Source: Cryptomeria japonica
Lineage: Eukaryota > Streptophyta > Pinopsida > Cupressales > Cupressaceae
Direction: 5' to 3'
DNA length: 64,000 bases
Assembly: GCF_030272615.1 (NCBI RefSeq)
Contig: NC_081408.1
Span: 305,631,950-305,695,949 of the forward strand
Below the pieces are notes generated by a model. It ran no database searches, had not been told where the DNA came from, and saw only the letters and a program-made list of their open reading frames with translations. A program made the translations under genes and the position numbers. Shown one piece after another: positions 12,765 to 25,500 of this stretch (positions are counted from its first letter, which is position 1; each line of letters opens with the position of its first letter).

Positions 12765-15700
12765 ATGGCAGGAATTTCTCCCAACTTTCCTTTCCTAGAT
12801 TCCCAATTATTATGGGGGAATAATTACTCCACCTGGAAAACCAAACTCAAAACTCAAATCAAGTTTGATGAAGTTTGGGATATGGTCAATGGTACCACGA
12901 CACATCATAAAACCAACTTTGATGAGTAGAAGAAATTAAATCAAGCTGAAAGAAAGGTAAAATTGATCATTTTGTTTAGTGTGTCTGATGATGTTCAATC
13001 CTTCATCTACAACTCATCCACAACCAAAGACGCATGGGATAAGCTGAATATGGTGTATGAGGTGAAGAATCAGAATCGGATCCTAAATTTGGAGATTCAA
13101 CTACAAAACTTAAAGATGAAGAATGGAGAACAATTGGAATCCTTTCTCAAAAGGATTGAAGAATTAAGAGCCTTGCTACAAGCCTTAAGAGAAACAGTCC
13201 AGATGATGTATTTTTAGTGCCTATTGTTCTAAGAGAACTACCATCAAGATACAAGGTGTTTGTGACAACTTTAAATGTCATAGAGACAACACCCACTTTT
13301 GAGAAGTTAGTGAATATACTTCAAAAAGAAGAATCTCTAAGGCATGAACATGAGGAGGAGGATCATACCTTGACCACTCATCATAAAGGCAAGAAGCCTA
13401 TGAAGCAATCCAATGGACCACCCAAATCTGATAATTCATCCAAACCTCAAAAGAAATGTCCAATCTATGATAGAGTTGGACATGATGTGAAGAATTGTTG
13501 GTACAACTCCTTCAACAAAGGATCTTCCAACAAATCACGTCCAAAGAAGCCCTTTCAAAGCGACAAACCAAAATGGGAGCAGAAGAAAAAACAGAAGCAA
13601 CAAAGCAATGTTGCTGAAGCAAATCATTCTCCAGATGAAGAATGTGTGCTATCAATCCACATTTCAAAAGATGGTTCACAATATACCTCCATCTGGTATG
13701 TGGACTCAGGTGCTACAAAGCACATGACAGGATAGAAGAAATGGTTTCTCACATTGAAACCTCATCATGGTATAGTTACTCTTGGAGATGATATTGTCCA
13801 TGACATCCAAGGTATTGGTGATAGCTCTTTATAGTTTGGCATACATCACTGTAGGCTTACTAATGTTCTATATGTGCTAGGACTTATCAAAAATCTTCTT
13901 TCTGTTAATCAATTTCTTGATCATAACCTTAGGATTGAATTTGATTCAATCAAGGATAAAAAAGTCTATCTTATCAAAAATAAGTCTAAGAATGACAAGA
14001 TTATTGCTAGTGCTATTGTGGTTGGTAGAATGTTTAGGCTTGATAAAATTGCTAATAATTAAGCCTTAGTGACTAAGGGCAATGAACTTTCAATGCTTTG
14101 GCATCGTCGATTTGATCACTTAAGCACTAGTTACTTGCTCAAACTTTGTAAGAATAACATGGTCAAAGGGCTTCCTTCACTTGAGAAGTCAAGTGTTGTT
14201 TGTTCTAGTTGTATTGCTGGAAAACAACACAAAGGACCCTTTTATCCCAGTGAGAATTGTGCAAGCAAACCTTTGTAGTTGGTGCATACCGATCTGTGCG
14301 AGCCCATGCCACCTAGTCATAATGGATATATGTATTTTCAGCTTTTTGTTGATGACCATACAAGGAAAATGTGGGTATATTGCTTGCAACATAAATATGA
14401 AGCTATTTCCTATTTCAAAGAGTTTCGCGCTCAGGTGGAGAAAGATACGAATCACTGTGTTCGTGCCCTCCACTCAGATCGACGGGGGGAGTACACCAAC
14501 ACTGAATTCTCCATGTGTCTAAAGGAAAATGGCATTATGTGTCAACTGACTGCAACATACACACTTCAAAAAAATGGTGTTGCATAACGAAGAAATCGCA
14601 TCATTGTGGAGATGGTCAAAAGTATGCTGAAATATTCTCAGCTAGAGCGTGCATATTGGGCTGAAGCAATACACACTACAATTTATCTTCTAAATCATTC
14701 TCCAACAAAATTCCTTGATGTCATCACTCCAGAAGAAGCATGGACAGGGGTAAAGCCATCTATCTCACATCTTTGTGTTTTTGGATGCACTTCCTATATG
14801 CACATTCCTAAATAGAAAAGAAAGAATCTTTATGAAAATCCATGAAATGTATACTTCTTGGCTACAGTAGTGAGTCTAAGGAATATCTCCTTATGGATCT
14901 TCACACAAAGAAAATATATATTAGTAGGGATGTCATTTTTTATGAGAAGAGTGAGTCAGGTTCTCCTTCAACATCATCACCTACTTTTGATAGTTCTCAT
15001 ATATTCAACATGTATGGGAAAGATGATGGGAATGTTGACAATCAATTTAACACCCACTAGTGTCACAAAACCCTTACCGAAGTGGTATACTAGTACCATT
15101 CGAGATGCAAAGTTGGATGGAGTTCCAAACACTTCAACTTCAGGTCCAAGAACTCATAGCATGTCTTGTAATGAGGTAAATTTTGCACTAATGACTTTAG
15201 TTGTTGATAATTTTGATCTGTCCACTGTTCAGGAGGCACTTGAGTCAAAGCCTTGGAAAGAGGCCGCAATGGATGCAGAAGTATCAATCTTTGATGAAAA
15301 TCAACACTTGGGAGCGTGTTGATCTACCACCTGGTAAGAAAGAAATTGGTTGTAAATGGATTTTTAAAACTAAAGTATATAGTAGTATAGATAAACACAA
15401 GGCTAGACTTGTAGCCAAGGGTTGTGCCCAGAAAGAAGGGGTAGACTATGAGGAAACATTTGCTCCCATTGCAAAGATAAAAACCATTAGAATGATTTTT
15501 TCTTTAGCTACCCAATTTGGATGGAAATTGTACCAAATGGATGTAAAAAGTGCCTTTCAAGGTCTATATGACCCAACCAGAGGGATATGTTACACTTGAT
15601 AAAGAGGAAAAGGTGTGCAAGGTAATCAAGTCCCTATATGGTCTCAAACAAGCTCCTAGAGCTTGATATATCAAAATTGATGAGCATTTACTAAAACATG

Positions 15701-16719
15701 GTTTGACTAGGCATCCATATGATCCAAATCTCTTCCTCAAGGATCAAGGGGGGGATATTGTGATCATTAATATATGTTGATTACTTGGTTATCACATGCA
15801 AATGAGAAGAAATGGTTGAAACAACCAAGAATGATCTCAAGAAGGCTTTTGATATGACAGATCTCAAGCTACTACACTACTGTATTGGCTTAGAAGTATG
15901 AAAAACAAATTACCATATCTTTGTGTCACAAAGGAAATATACCAAGACACTACTCAAGAATTTCATAATGATGGATTCCAAACCCATGTCTACACCTATG
16001 AAATCAGGGTTGTAGTATTTGTTTATGATTCATCTCCTCAAGTGAACGCAACTCTTTATCGACAAATTATTGGAGGTTTGATTTGCTTGACTTAGACCAA
16101 ACTATATATTAGTTTTTCTATTAATTATCTATCAAGATTCATGCAAGAACCAAAAATGTGTCATTGGAAAGTAGTAAAATGGGTACTAAGGTATATCCAC
16201 AATAGAATGAATCATGGTTTGGAATACAAAACAAATGATCAATTCTTCTTGATAGGGTATATAGATGTTGATTATGCAGGTTGAGTTGATGATCGGAAAT
16301 GCACATTTGGATTTGTTTTCTTCTTGGGTTATGGTCCTATTTCTTGGGGAAGTAAGAAGCAAGCCACAGTTGTTTGTTCCTCAACAGAAGCAGAGTATCT
16401 TGTAGCAAGTGCAACAATTTGTGAAACAGTTTGGCTAAGTTGCATATTAGAAGGATTGGATGTACCACAAAACCAACCTACAATCCTCTTTTGTGACAAT
16501 CAAAGTGTTCTCAAGCTTGTTCATAAACCAATGTTTCATGAATTAACCAAACATATTGAAATTGATTGCGACTTTATATGAGAACATGTTCAACAAAACA
16601 ACATCTAGCTCCAATTTTGCTCAACCCGGGAACAACGTGCTGATATTTTCACCAAGCCTCTCACATGTGTGAAGTTTGAAACATTTCAGAGTTCTCTTAT
16701 TAGTAATTTAAAGCAATGA
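12765..16719 (+). pseudogene. Copia element C1 gag-pol, degraded
   Basis: Gag-pol polyprotein relic of a Ty1/Copia retrotransposon. In order: gag (12,765 to about 13,210), a zinc-knuckle region at about 13,460 that reads CPIYDRVGHDVKNC (second Cys replaced by Tyr), protease WYVDSGATKHMTG at about 13,700, integrase with LWHRRFDHLS, LVHTDLCEP and LHSDRRGEY, reverse transcriptase with KWIFKTKV and YQMDVKSAF, and RNase H with SSTEAEY, CDNQSV and ADIFTKPL. The polymerase box near 15,775 reads YVDYLV where YVDDI/L is normal, so the second catalytic Asp is lost. Many stops and several frameshifts are present. Start chosen at the ATG before AGISPNF. Confidence 0.85.
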
Positions 16720-16735
16720 TGTAATAAGGGGTGAA

Positions 16736-17240
16736 TGTTGGGTATTTCATCATTATCTTTCATGTATGGTTGTTTGACTATTTATTTGTTTTATTTGTTT
16801 GTGAGTTGTTATGGTTTGTTAGTCTATATGGGCAAGTATTTATTATTTGGTTATACCCGTGGGTACTATTTTAAAGAACACAATTACCATTCTTCTGCCT
16901 ATATATTTGTAGTTCAGATTGACATATGATATGAGAAAATTATCAATTCGATTGCTTTGCAAAATGTCAATAGTCTACACAACCACAATCTATTCTTTGT
17001 TGAGATCTTGTGCACAATACAAAATCCGAGAGCAACCATATCAAGAAAGATCAATGGAGATGGGAAACAATGGAGATCAAACCCTAATAAGAATGTGAAT
17101 GGTATAATCTTTCATGTTTTTTTGATTATTTGCATGTTTTAGGTTCTTCATTGGTGTATGGTGGATTCCTAATTGTAGAACTATGGTTCTATGTGGTTGG
17201 ATATTTGTTGGTTTTACAATATAGTTTAACATTCTATTAT
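16736..17240 (+). repeat. 3' LTR of Copia C1 (right end uncertain)
   Basis: Starts tgttgggtatttc directly after the purine stretch taataaggggtgaa that follows the RNase H stop, as expected for a polypurine tract and a 3' LTR. A cctatatatttg box lies at about 16,900. The right end could lie anywhere from about 16,970 to 17,240, because no partner LTR is present to compare. Confidence 0.5.
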
Positions 17241-17254
17241 CACTGTACACCGAT

Positions 17255-17440
17255 AATGTTGTTGTGGATCTTATTGCTAATGAGGGTTTAAAATTTTAAA
17301 ATTTGAGCCATTGGAATAAGGAGACTGTCTCGCCAAATATTAAAAAAGCGATTTTGAATGAAATAGAAGTGGATAGAGTTAATGCCTAATTGGCATATTT
17401 GGATGTTGATGTGTTTGTTTAATCGAGGGGGCAATTTGTA
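17255..17440 (+). pseudogene. LINE ORF2 fragment
   Basis: Short coding-like stretch reading NLSHWNKETVSPNIKKAI followed by ILNEIEV. This resembles the region between endonuclease and reverse transcriptase in plant L1 ORF2 (usually HWNK-VFGNI). Stops interrupt both ends. It could be a remnant of LINE-A separated by the A3 and C1 insertions, but the intervening endonuclease is missing. Confidence 0.4.
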
Positions 17441-17522
17441 AAGGTGTAAGGGGAGGACGTACTCCTTATTTAAAATGAAAATTTTTAATCATTTTGATAA
17501 GAGGGAGTGTAAAGGTAGAGGT

Positions 17523-17690
17523 TTTAATTTTTTTTATTACTTTATTAGGGAAGGGCCCTTGGGCCCTTGCAAAACAACAAAACTAGAGAGAAACAAAACA
17601 ACCTTACATATCACATAGCTAAGCAACCAACAACAAAAAGAAAGCCCTCAAAACTAATAAAAAATTAACATACGAATGTATTTGTGCATA
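17523..17690 (-). mobile_element. possible 5'-truncated LINE tail
   Basis: On the minus strand the sequence runs into aataaagtaataaaaaaaa, typical of the 3' end of plant non-LTR elements. A perfect inverted repeat, aagggccc-tt-gggccctt, sits just before it. The size is a guess. Confidence 0.3.
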
Positions 17691-17830
17691 ATCAACCTAC
17701 CATACTGACTCCTACTTGTTATGCTCTACATACTCACCCCTTCCATTTCATGCCTAGAAATGTGGGTCCCCCCTTTTTAATTTTGTTTTCCCTTCTATTT
17801 TTGCTTTCCCTTTGTGTTTCTCATCTTTTC

Positions 17831-18956
17831 ATTTCGGAGTCTCGGAGTCACAAAACCCTAGAGGGTGCTTTTGTCATTCCCTTTTATGCACTCTGAAACC
17901 CCGAGATCTCAGGATCTCTAAGTGCATCTTTTTGCCTTGTTTCTTTTTTTGTTTTGTTTTGGGCTTCGGATTTTCAGGTTCCCAAAACACCGAAGTGCTT
18001 TCATTTTCTTCTCTTTTTGAACTTTGGGATTCTGGAATCCCAAAATTCTGAAGTTCCTTTTTGGTTTGCTTGGTTGTGGACCTCGAAATCTCAGAATCCT
18101 AGAATTTTGGAGTCCTCCTTGTTGATTTTTTTTCTTTGGTTAGCGCCTTTGGAATTTCGGGTTCCTAGAACCCTGAGGCATGTCTTGATTCACACGATCG
18201 TTGGGGGTATAAATACCCTTCCTAGGCTCATTTTTTCTCACTTACGCATCTAGTATTTTCGGAGCTCCTTTTCTCCTAACAATTTCACACGTTTTCACTA
18301 CATGCTTGGTGTCTTCCCTTCCTCCTTTGTCTAGGTAGGTTTCCTTCTTCCTACCTTGTGTTTTTTTTGCGTGGGTCTCCCTTTCTCTTCTTTTTTTTGC
18401 TTTTTTTTTATGTGTTTTTCGTGTTTTTATCTTAAGGTTTCTTGTTTTAAAATAATTCAATTTTTGACAGTTAGGCCCCTCCTCTTCAGCTCCTTGCCCC
18501 TTCGGGATATCCGGTTCTTGAGATCCTGAGATTTTTTTGGATGTCCCCTCTAGAACTCTGGGCTCCCAGGATCCTGAAGGTGTCCCCCTTGGTTGATTAT
18601 TTAATGCCTCCACTCTGGAACTCCAGGTTCCCAGGATTTTAGAGTATTTTTGGTCCACTCATATTACACTTCGGAACCCCAGGTTCCTAGGATCCCAAAG
18701 TGCACTCTGAGAAAAACCATTCACGCCTCCGAAACTCTGAAGCCTGACCCTAAAAGATTGTATCTCCCCCCTTTTTGTACTTTAGTTTCTAGTGTTACTC
18801 ACTCCAGAACATCAGGATCTCGAGATCCTGAAGTCACACTTGAGATTAGTAGAGGTTCTTTTGACTCTGAAATCCCGACAACTCTAAGATCTTGAAGTCG
18901 TGCTGTTAAGGTTTCTTTTGAACCTGGAACCCTGAAACCTTGGGATTATGAAGTTC
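17831..18956. repeat. array of about 14 palindromic modules
   Basis: Modules of about 35-38 bp recur at 17,831, 17,889, 17,962, 18,020, 18,080, 18,145, 18,498, 18,546, 18,610, 18,667, 18,725 (partial), 18,800, 18,863 and 18,919. Each follows the scheme ctTCGGAAcyccaGGTTCC, then taGGATCCYGAAGTgc, and many contain exact palindromes: caggatctcgagatcctg at 18,810-18,830, gggattctggaatccc at 18,025-18,040, caggatcctg at 18,567-18,577. Spacers are T-rich and unrelated. A gap at 18,181-18,497 holds the TATA box. No known repeat family is recognised. Confidence 0.8.
18205..18218 (+). promoter_or_regulatory. palindromic TATA box
   Basis: gggTATAAATAccc, a TATA consensus embedded in a perfect 6-bp inverted repeat. 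It sits in the gap between the two halves of the palindromic array and about 800 bp before the H reading frame, so it could drive H. A pyrimidine-rich run ending ttgacag at about 18,470 resembles a splice acceptor. Confidence 0.45.
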
Positions 18957-19022
18957 ATTTTTTTTTAATGAAGCTTCTAAGGCACTAATTATGCATTTTG
19001 TTTTGTAGTTTGAAAATCTCTT

Positions 19023-19965
19023 GTGGAAGTAGCTGCAACCCCAAGAAAGAAGACCAAGAACAAGGTAAAATTGGAGAAAAACCTCATCACAATGAAGTAT
19101 CAGTACCAAGGCCAAAAATTGGTTTTAAAGTTTAAAAATGAGATACAATGGGTCATAGATACCGAGATAGGGCATATTGAAATGGAGGTGATTAAAAGGG
19201 AGGTATCTAGCCAGACCCTAATGCTGCATATAGAAGAATCAGGTGATTAGGACTAGTAGAAGCCAAAATCTTTCCCTAAGAAATCTAGTCCCCAGAGCTA
19301 ATATTGGTAATTGCTCAGCATTAGAATAATGACACTAGTAAATGTGTAGACACTAAAGGAAATGTGGTGGTAGATTTGTCACCTGAAATTCTTGTCATGA
19401 CCTTCCACATCCCGGAGTATGACAAAGTTCTCCAGACAACATAAGAGGAAGCCAATCAATTTTTTAACAAAAATGTTGCAAATAACAGGTAAAATATAAA
19501 TGAAGTATGGCTTAAGGAACCAAGGATATCAAGCCTCAAGGCTACAAATAATATTCTAAGAGCTGATTTCAAGGATGCCCCATGTGACCTCATCATCACG
19601 CTTAGCATGGCCTTTGGTAAAGAAGACCGTAGGCACTACCACTTGTGGATGTACCACCATATCCACACCATCCTTAAGGGAAAGGAGTACTTTGATTGGG
19701 CACATATCATATGTGACAATATTCATAAGCAAATGTGCAATGTACTTCAAACCAAGAAGTTATTCACGACTTCTTATGTGATTTGGGTAGTAGTCAGGAG
19801 TGGGATTGACCCAAGGTTAAACACCAATGGCAGATTGGGAGGACCAGGAGACAAGAAAGTTTGGGAATTCTACACCCAATTTCTAATTCAGCAAGCCAAA
19901 AACCATTTCAAAATAATTCATGATGCCTTTATATATGCAGTCATTTGTAGACTAATAGGTGACGT
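19023..19965 (+). pseudogene. H coding relic, segment 1
   Basis: First segment of a degraded ORF of unknown family. It opens with ATG at 19,023 (MEVAATPRKKTKNK, basic) and continues, after a shift of frame, as an open stretch from about 19,570 to the insertion site of Copia P. Visible features are a run of aromatic and His residues (RRHYHLWMYHHIH) and FDWAHIICDNIHKQM. The reading ends at CRLIGD and resumes at 34,090 in the same frame once P and one target-site copy are removed. It resembles plant retroelement-associated proteins in general character only; I do not name a function. Confidence 0.55.
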
Positions 19966-21627
19966 TGTTAATCCTATTAGGATACGGTTAATACTGAGAG
20001 GGGGGGGTGAATCGGTATTAAGACCAATTCAAACTTTAACTCAAAATCAAACTTATCTCAGATCTGAAACCATTTAACAAATATCTCCACTTCTATAATC
20101 AGATCTAATAACCTCTTTACTAGATTTGCTTAACACATTAATAAAATCATTTACCAATACTTTCACCACCAAAACAATCATATAAACTTGATCATTTACT
20201 AACTCATTAACCTTATCAATAAGATCAAATACTTTCTCAAACAACTTATTATCAATACCGATAACCTCTGATAAACTTCTGATAAAACATCATAACCGGT
20301 GTCTCAGAAATAATGCATGAAATGAAATATAAACAAGAACATCACATGAAAAATATCCACACATGAACACCATAAGTTTTTGACGTGGAAACCCAAATAG
20401 GGAAAAAACCATGGTGGGAGTTGGAACCCACAAATATTTGTACTCTTTTGAAGTATGCCCTGTTAGGAGCTTACAATACGCTAGGTTAAGAGCAGACCCT
20501 ATTACTAGTCACCCGGTTAGGGGATTTGCCTTGCAGCCCGGTTAGGAGCTTGATGATCTGTTAGGATCAACCTCGTGAGAGGATTTAACACTCTTTTGAG
20601 AGCTACCCTATTAGGGGACTTAAATGTTTAAGGCATGTTAGAACCTACCCGGTTAAGGGATTTAACCTGTTGCAATTGTTAGGGAACAACAGTAATAAAA
20701 TAATCTATTTACTTGCACTTCTTTGTTTACTTGATCAAATCTAGTTACACACAACACCCTGCAACTCTTAGGAAGATCTCACACTTCTCTTGGATAACTT
20801 AACACATTTTCTAAGACTACCAACACAATAAACATCAACTGTGTCAACATAAATAGCCATCTCAACTAGGTCGACCACAAAACCTAATTACATCATGAAT
20901 TTATAACTAGACCATAAGAGATCATCATAGATCTCTATCTGGATCATTACAACAAATTACAATGCAATATCAACCATTGGTTAATCTTAACTCATCATGA
21001 AAATTCGATATGTATCCTCAAAACACTCTACTAAGCGTTTCACTGATTCCCAAGAAAATCCTCCTTGAATCATGCTAAAACAGCTATCAAATCGTTCACA
21101 CGGGTTGTGTCGTGTTACCAACTTCATGAAAACTCGTTGTCGATCACCATCATAACATAAATCATTACCGGTTTGATGATTTCTTCACCGGTCTTTAAAC
21201 CCTACTAAAACCTTAGCAAAACTTCATCAGAAATTTGAAACATGCCTTCTAGTAATCATCACAAGTTCTAGTTCCACTTAGATACACCTTTCCATGATAC
21301 AAGATCACCATCCAAATGACAAATCACCAATCATCGCCAATTGACAGATCCAATCAAAACAATTATGCTTTACCGGTTAAAGTCCTATTTCACAGACTTT
21401 AGATCACTGTCGGTAAACTCTGTCTTCTGGTAAACCAAATCACTTAGATGAAAAAAAAAACATCGGGAACATCAGTTGCCAGCAATGACAACATAAATAA
21501 CTGATCATGTCATCTATTTATAGAATCTCAATCTCTTCATCACAAATAGACTTTTATCCTTTACCAGTGCAGTCATCCAACTTCAACTGGATCACTTGAT
21601 TTGTATCAGTTATGCCAAATGCCAACA
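19966..21627 (-). repeat. 3' LTR of Copia P
   Basis: 1,662 bp, TGTTGGCATTTGGC to AGGATTAACA on the minus strand. Matches 32,438-34,089 along its length with scattered differences. It contains a block of short subrepeats built on ccggttaggrg at about 20,456-20,690 and a gagagggggggtgaatc motif near its minus-strand end. Confidence 0.93.
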
Positions 21628-21645
21628 ATCTCCCCCTTTGGCATT
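21628..21645 (-). other. polypurine tract of Copia P
   Basis: Minus strand AATGCCAAAGGGGGAGAT, directly abutting the 3' LTR; primes plus-strand DNA synthesis. The same 18 bases abut the 3' LTR of element Q. Confidence 0.9.
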
Positions 21646-22043
21646 GATGGAAACACTAATTAGATATGCAATTAGAATAACATCATCATTTGCAACTTGC
21701 TTGCCGATATCACATCATCTGTGAGTTCTCCTTTTGTCATCTCCCCCTTAAGCAACGCTTCACTCAATCTAATCTTCAACTTCTCACATGTCTGCCATAT
21801 CTGATTTCTATTATTTTCTTCTCCCCCTTTTACAACAATGCCAAAGATGTAAATGCATCACTTGTCTTTAATTTTGTTGCTGCCTCTTTCATCATCTCTG
21901 CTACATAAATTAGAAAAATTATAACAGAGCATTAAATTAGAACTTTACATCAGACTTTCTCCCCAAAGGAGTAGCCTGTACCTTCATCAATCCTTAGTGA
22001 AAAATAAACATGAAATTCATAGGATTTATGGATCTCCATCATT

Positions 22044-22531
22044 TCAGTTCTTCTGGTGTAGGGGTCTAACCCCTACTTTACCTCTGAGAAGCTCAAAAGT
22101 AGTCTTCGGTAAGGGCTTAGTAAAGATATCAGCTAACTGATCTTTACTCTTCACATATTCCATCTTCACCTCCTTATCTTGAAATATTTCCCTAAGGAAG
22201 TGATACTTCAATTCAATGTGCTTGGTTCTAGCATGAAGTATAGGATTCTTAGAAATGTTGATTGCACTTGTATTATCACAATAGATAGTCATCGGTTTGG
22301 ACATATCTATCTTGAATCCTTCTAGCACATATCTCATCCATATTGCCTGCGTGCAATTCATGGATGCAGCTACATATTTAGCTTCAACTATAGATTGAGA
22401 AACACAAGTTTGTTTCTTGCTCATCCATGCCACTAATATTCCTCCAAGTAGAAAAGCTCCACCGATTGTTCTTTTCTGATCATCCACATTACCTTCCCAA
22501 TCAACATCAGTAAAGACATCTAAAGTAAAAT
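22044..22531 (-). pseudogene. Copia P RNase H segment
   Basis: Continuation of the P polyprotein beyond the solo-LTR insertion. Reads DFTLDVFTDVDWEGNVDDQK at the junction side, then SKKQTCVSQSIVEAKYVA, YCDNTSAINISKNP and ADIFTKPLPK, the RNase H signature of Copia elements, and ends at a stop at 22,044. The reading frame is intact in this part. Removing 22,537-28,712 and one cacct joins it in frame to the reverse transcriptase (WYPYKG followed by DFTLD). Confidence 0.92.
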
Positions 22532-22570
22532 CACCTTGTAGACACCTAAAAATGTCTCATTGATCATGTA

Positions 22571-25500
22571 CTCATGGTATGGCTTCACATGTATTTGATG
22601 AATTAAAATCTTTTAAATCAGAATTAGAGAAAGTCTTAGCTCGGGAAGAATCATATTGGAGACAAAAATCTAGGGAAATGTGGCTTTCAGATGGGGGACA
22701 GAAATACAAAGTTTTTTCACTCTTCCACCAAGCTATAAAGGAGTAGAAATAGGATATCTTGCATAGAGGATCCCAATGGGTAGCTACTTACTGAATCAGA
22801 AGACATTCCATCAAAAGCAGTGAATTTTTTTAAATCATTATTGACCTCGGAGGGTGGATGTAGTTCGAATGATTTTTTCTCAGATATTCCCTCCATAGTG
22901 TCCATGGAAGATAATAGGATGTTGATGTCTCCTTTCTCTTTGGAAGAAGTTAAATGTGTGGTTTTTGATATGAATCCTGACAGGGCTCCAGGGCCAGATG
23001 GGTTTACCACTTTATTCTTCCAAAAGTGTTGGGACTTTGTGGGCAAAGATGTCTTTTTGGCTCTTGAAGAGGCTAGGAGAAATAGGTCGATCCTAAAAGA
23101 ACTTAATACCACATTGATTGCCATTATCATGAAAAAAGATGTCACTAAGACCTTTGCTGACTTTCATTCTATTGCCTTATGCAACACCCTGTATAAAATA
23201 TTTACCAAGGCAATTTCCCTCCGATTGGCAAAACTTCTTCCCAAAATCATCTCCTTAGAGCAAGGTGGTTTTGTCCCTAGAAGGCAAACACTGGAGGGAG
23301 CCATTGTGGATCATGAAGTGTTGCATTCAATCTCTACTCAGAGGGTCCCGTCTATGATTCTCAAATTGGATATGATGAAGGCATATGATAGGGTTGAGTG
23401 GGAGGCGTTAGGATGTGTTCTTCTCAAATTAGGTTTCTCCAAGGCTTGGGTCAAGTGGATAAAGGCCTTTATTTCCACTGCCAGATTTTCAGTTTTAATT
23501 AATGGTTCTCCTTGTGGTTTTTTCTCCTCTTCGAGAGGATTGAGGCAGGGGGACCCCCTGTCCCCTTTTTTGTTTATACTCTTAGCCGAATCCTTTAGCT
23601 GGGCAATTAAGGCTGCAAAGTCTAAAGGATTTTGAAAGGGGATTGTGATCCATGGAGTTCCTGTTCCTATCTCACATTGTTTATTTGTTGATGACACTCT
23701 GCTTTTTGGTCAGGCTTCCTTAAGGGAGGCTAATACTATAAATGGGATTATTCAAAAGTATGCGGCTTTTTCTGGCCAAAACGTCAATATTGAGAAGTCT
23801 AAAATATTCTTCCTTAACACATCACAGTTAGTTCAGCAAAGATTGCAGACCTTTTGGGGCTTTGAACCTAGTACTCTTCCTTGTAAGTATCTCGGTATAC
23901 CTTTTTTTAGTAAAAAAGATACATTATCCTTTTGGGATAAGCTCATTTCTGTCATCTCAAAGAGGATTTTATCTTGGAGCCATAAATGGTTAAGCCTTGC
24001 AGGGAAACTTGTCCTGATTCAATCTGTGTTGAAATCGGTCCCTATTTATCTTGTGTCAGTAATAAAAACCCCCAAATCGGTGTTAGTAAGCCTACAAGAC
24101 ACTCTTAGGTCCTTTCTATGGAATAGTAATAAAGATGGGAAGAATAAACTACCTTTAGTAGCTTGGGATAAAGTTTGTCTGCCCAAAGATAGGGGGTACA
24201 GGGATTAGAAATTTGGATATTCAGAATCTGGCTCTGGGAGCTAAATTGGTCTGGAAGTTATATGAGAATTCTGATTCTTTTTGGGCACAAATAATGTTTG
24301 CAAAATACTTGAATAATGGACCTAGGGAGTATGTTTTTCAAATTTCAAATTTACCTTCAGGTTCGGTTATGTGGAATTTTATTTGCAAATGTCGAAATAT
24401 TATTTTGCCACACCTTTCTTGGATTGTTCATAATGGGAAAAAGGTTAGATTTTGGGAGGAGGTGTGGAATGGTCATACTCCCTTGCAAAATATAAGGGAT
24501 TGGTCCCCTTTGATAGCTACCCTTTCTTCCCTTTGGGGGGTTTATGTGGCAGATTACTTCAAGGTAATTCATAATGGTGATTTGAAGTTGGCTAAATGGA
24601 AGTCCATTGAGTTCTTGGATGTTGAGAATGATCTCAAGCGACATTATGCAAAGGCCTTGGAAGAAAGAATGATTATCCTATCTGACTTTGAAGATGAACT
24701 TGTATGGACTAGGAACATCTCGGGTAAATATACGGTTAAGGATGGATATAATTCTCTTGTGCCAGCCAAAGACTCATCCTCTTGGCCTCATAAGCTTTTT
24801 TGCCATTCGGCCTGTCTACCGAAAGCTGGGGCTTTTGCCTGGTTAGCAGTCCAGGACAGGGTACTTACAGGCATGCACTTGGATAGACTTGGTATCACTA
24901 ATGTTTTTACTTGTGTGTTATGCAAAAAACATTTGGAATCCTCCTCTCATCTTTTCCTTCATTGTGATTTTACTTTTCAATGCTGGCAGTGGCTTTTTGA
25001 CAAACCGAATCTATCTTTTGTTATAGGAAAAGATCTTATTTCACACTTTAGAGCCTGGCCTCTTCTGTTTGTCTCATCCTTCTATGCTTGTCTTTGGATT
25101 GTTTCCCCTTCTATCTTAATCTGGAATATTTGGTTAGAAAGAAACAATAGGATCTTCAAAAAGACTAGCTCTTCTCTTGAGGAGATTTTACTGAAAATTG
25201 AATCCTCCATTTCAGAAGTTGTCTTGACTTATATCTTGAAGAACCTCAAAAATCTTTCCTCTTTCTCGCACTGGGATAGTAGGGTGATGAGGGTCTGGAA
25301 GCTACTATCTATTTTGCCTTCTCATGGTTCCATTTTGAAAAACAGTGATGTTTTAACCAAAAGAGTTGCAGCTATTTGGAAGCCTCCTCCTAATGCGCAT
25401 TATAAATTGAATTTTGATGGTGCCTCTCATAGAAACCCTGCTTTGGCAAGAGTAGGTATGGTGATTTTTGACCATCATGCTAATATTGTACACGCTAGAT

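Noticed and set aside
18242-18658. 138-codon minus-strand ORF, Lys-rich
   Set aside because: It arises from T-rich spacers and palindromic modules read in antisense; no start context or homology.
20456-20690. CRISPR-like regularly spaced repeats
   Set aside because: Repeats are degenerate, spacing is irregular and the block lies within a plant Copia LTR.
22717-23145. 142-codon minus-strand ORF
   Set aside because: Antisense shadow of the LINE-B reverse transcriptase frame.
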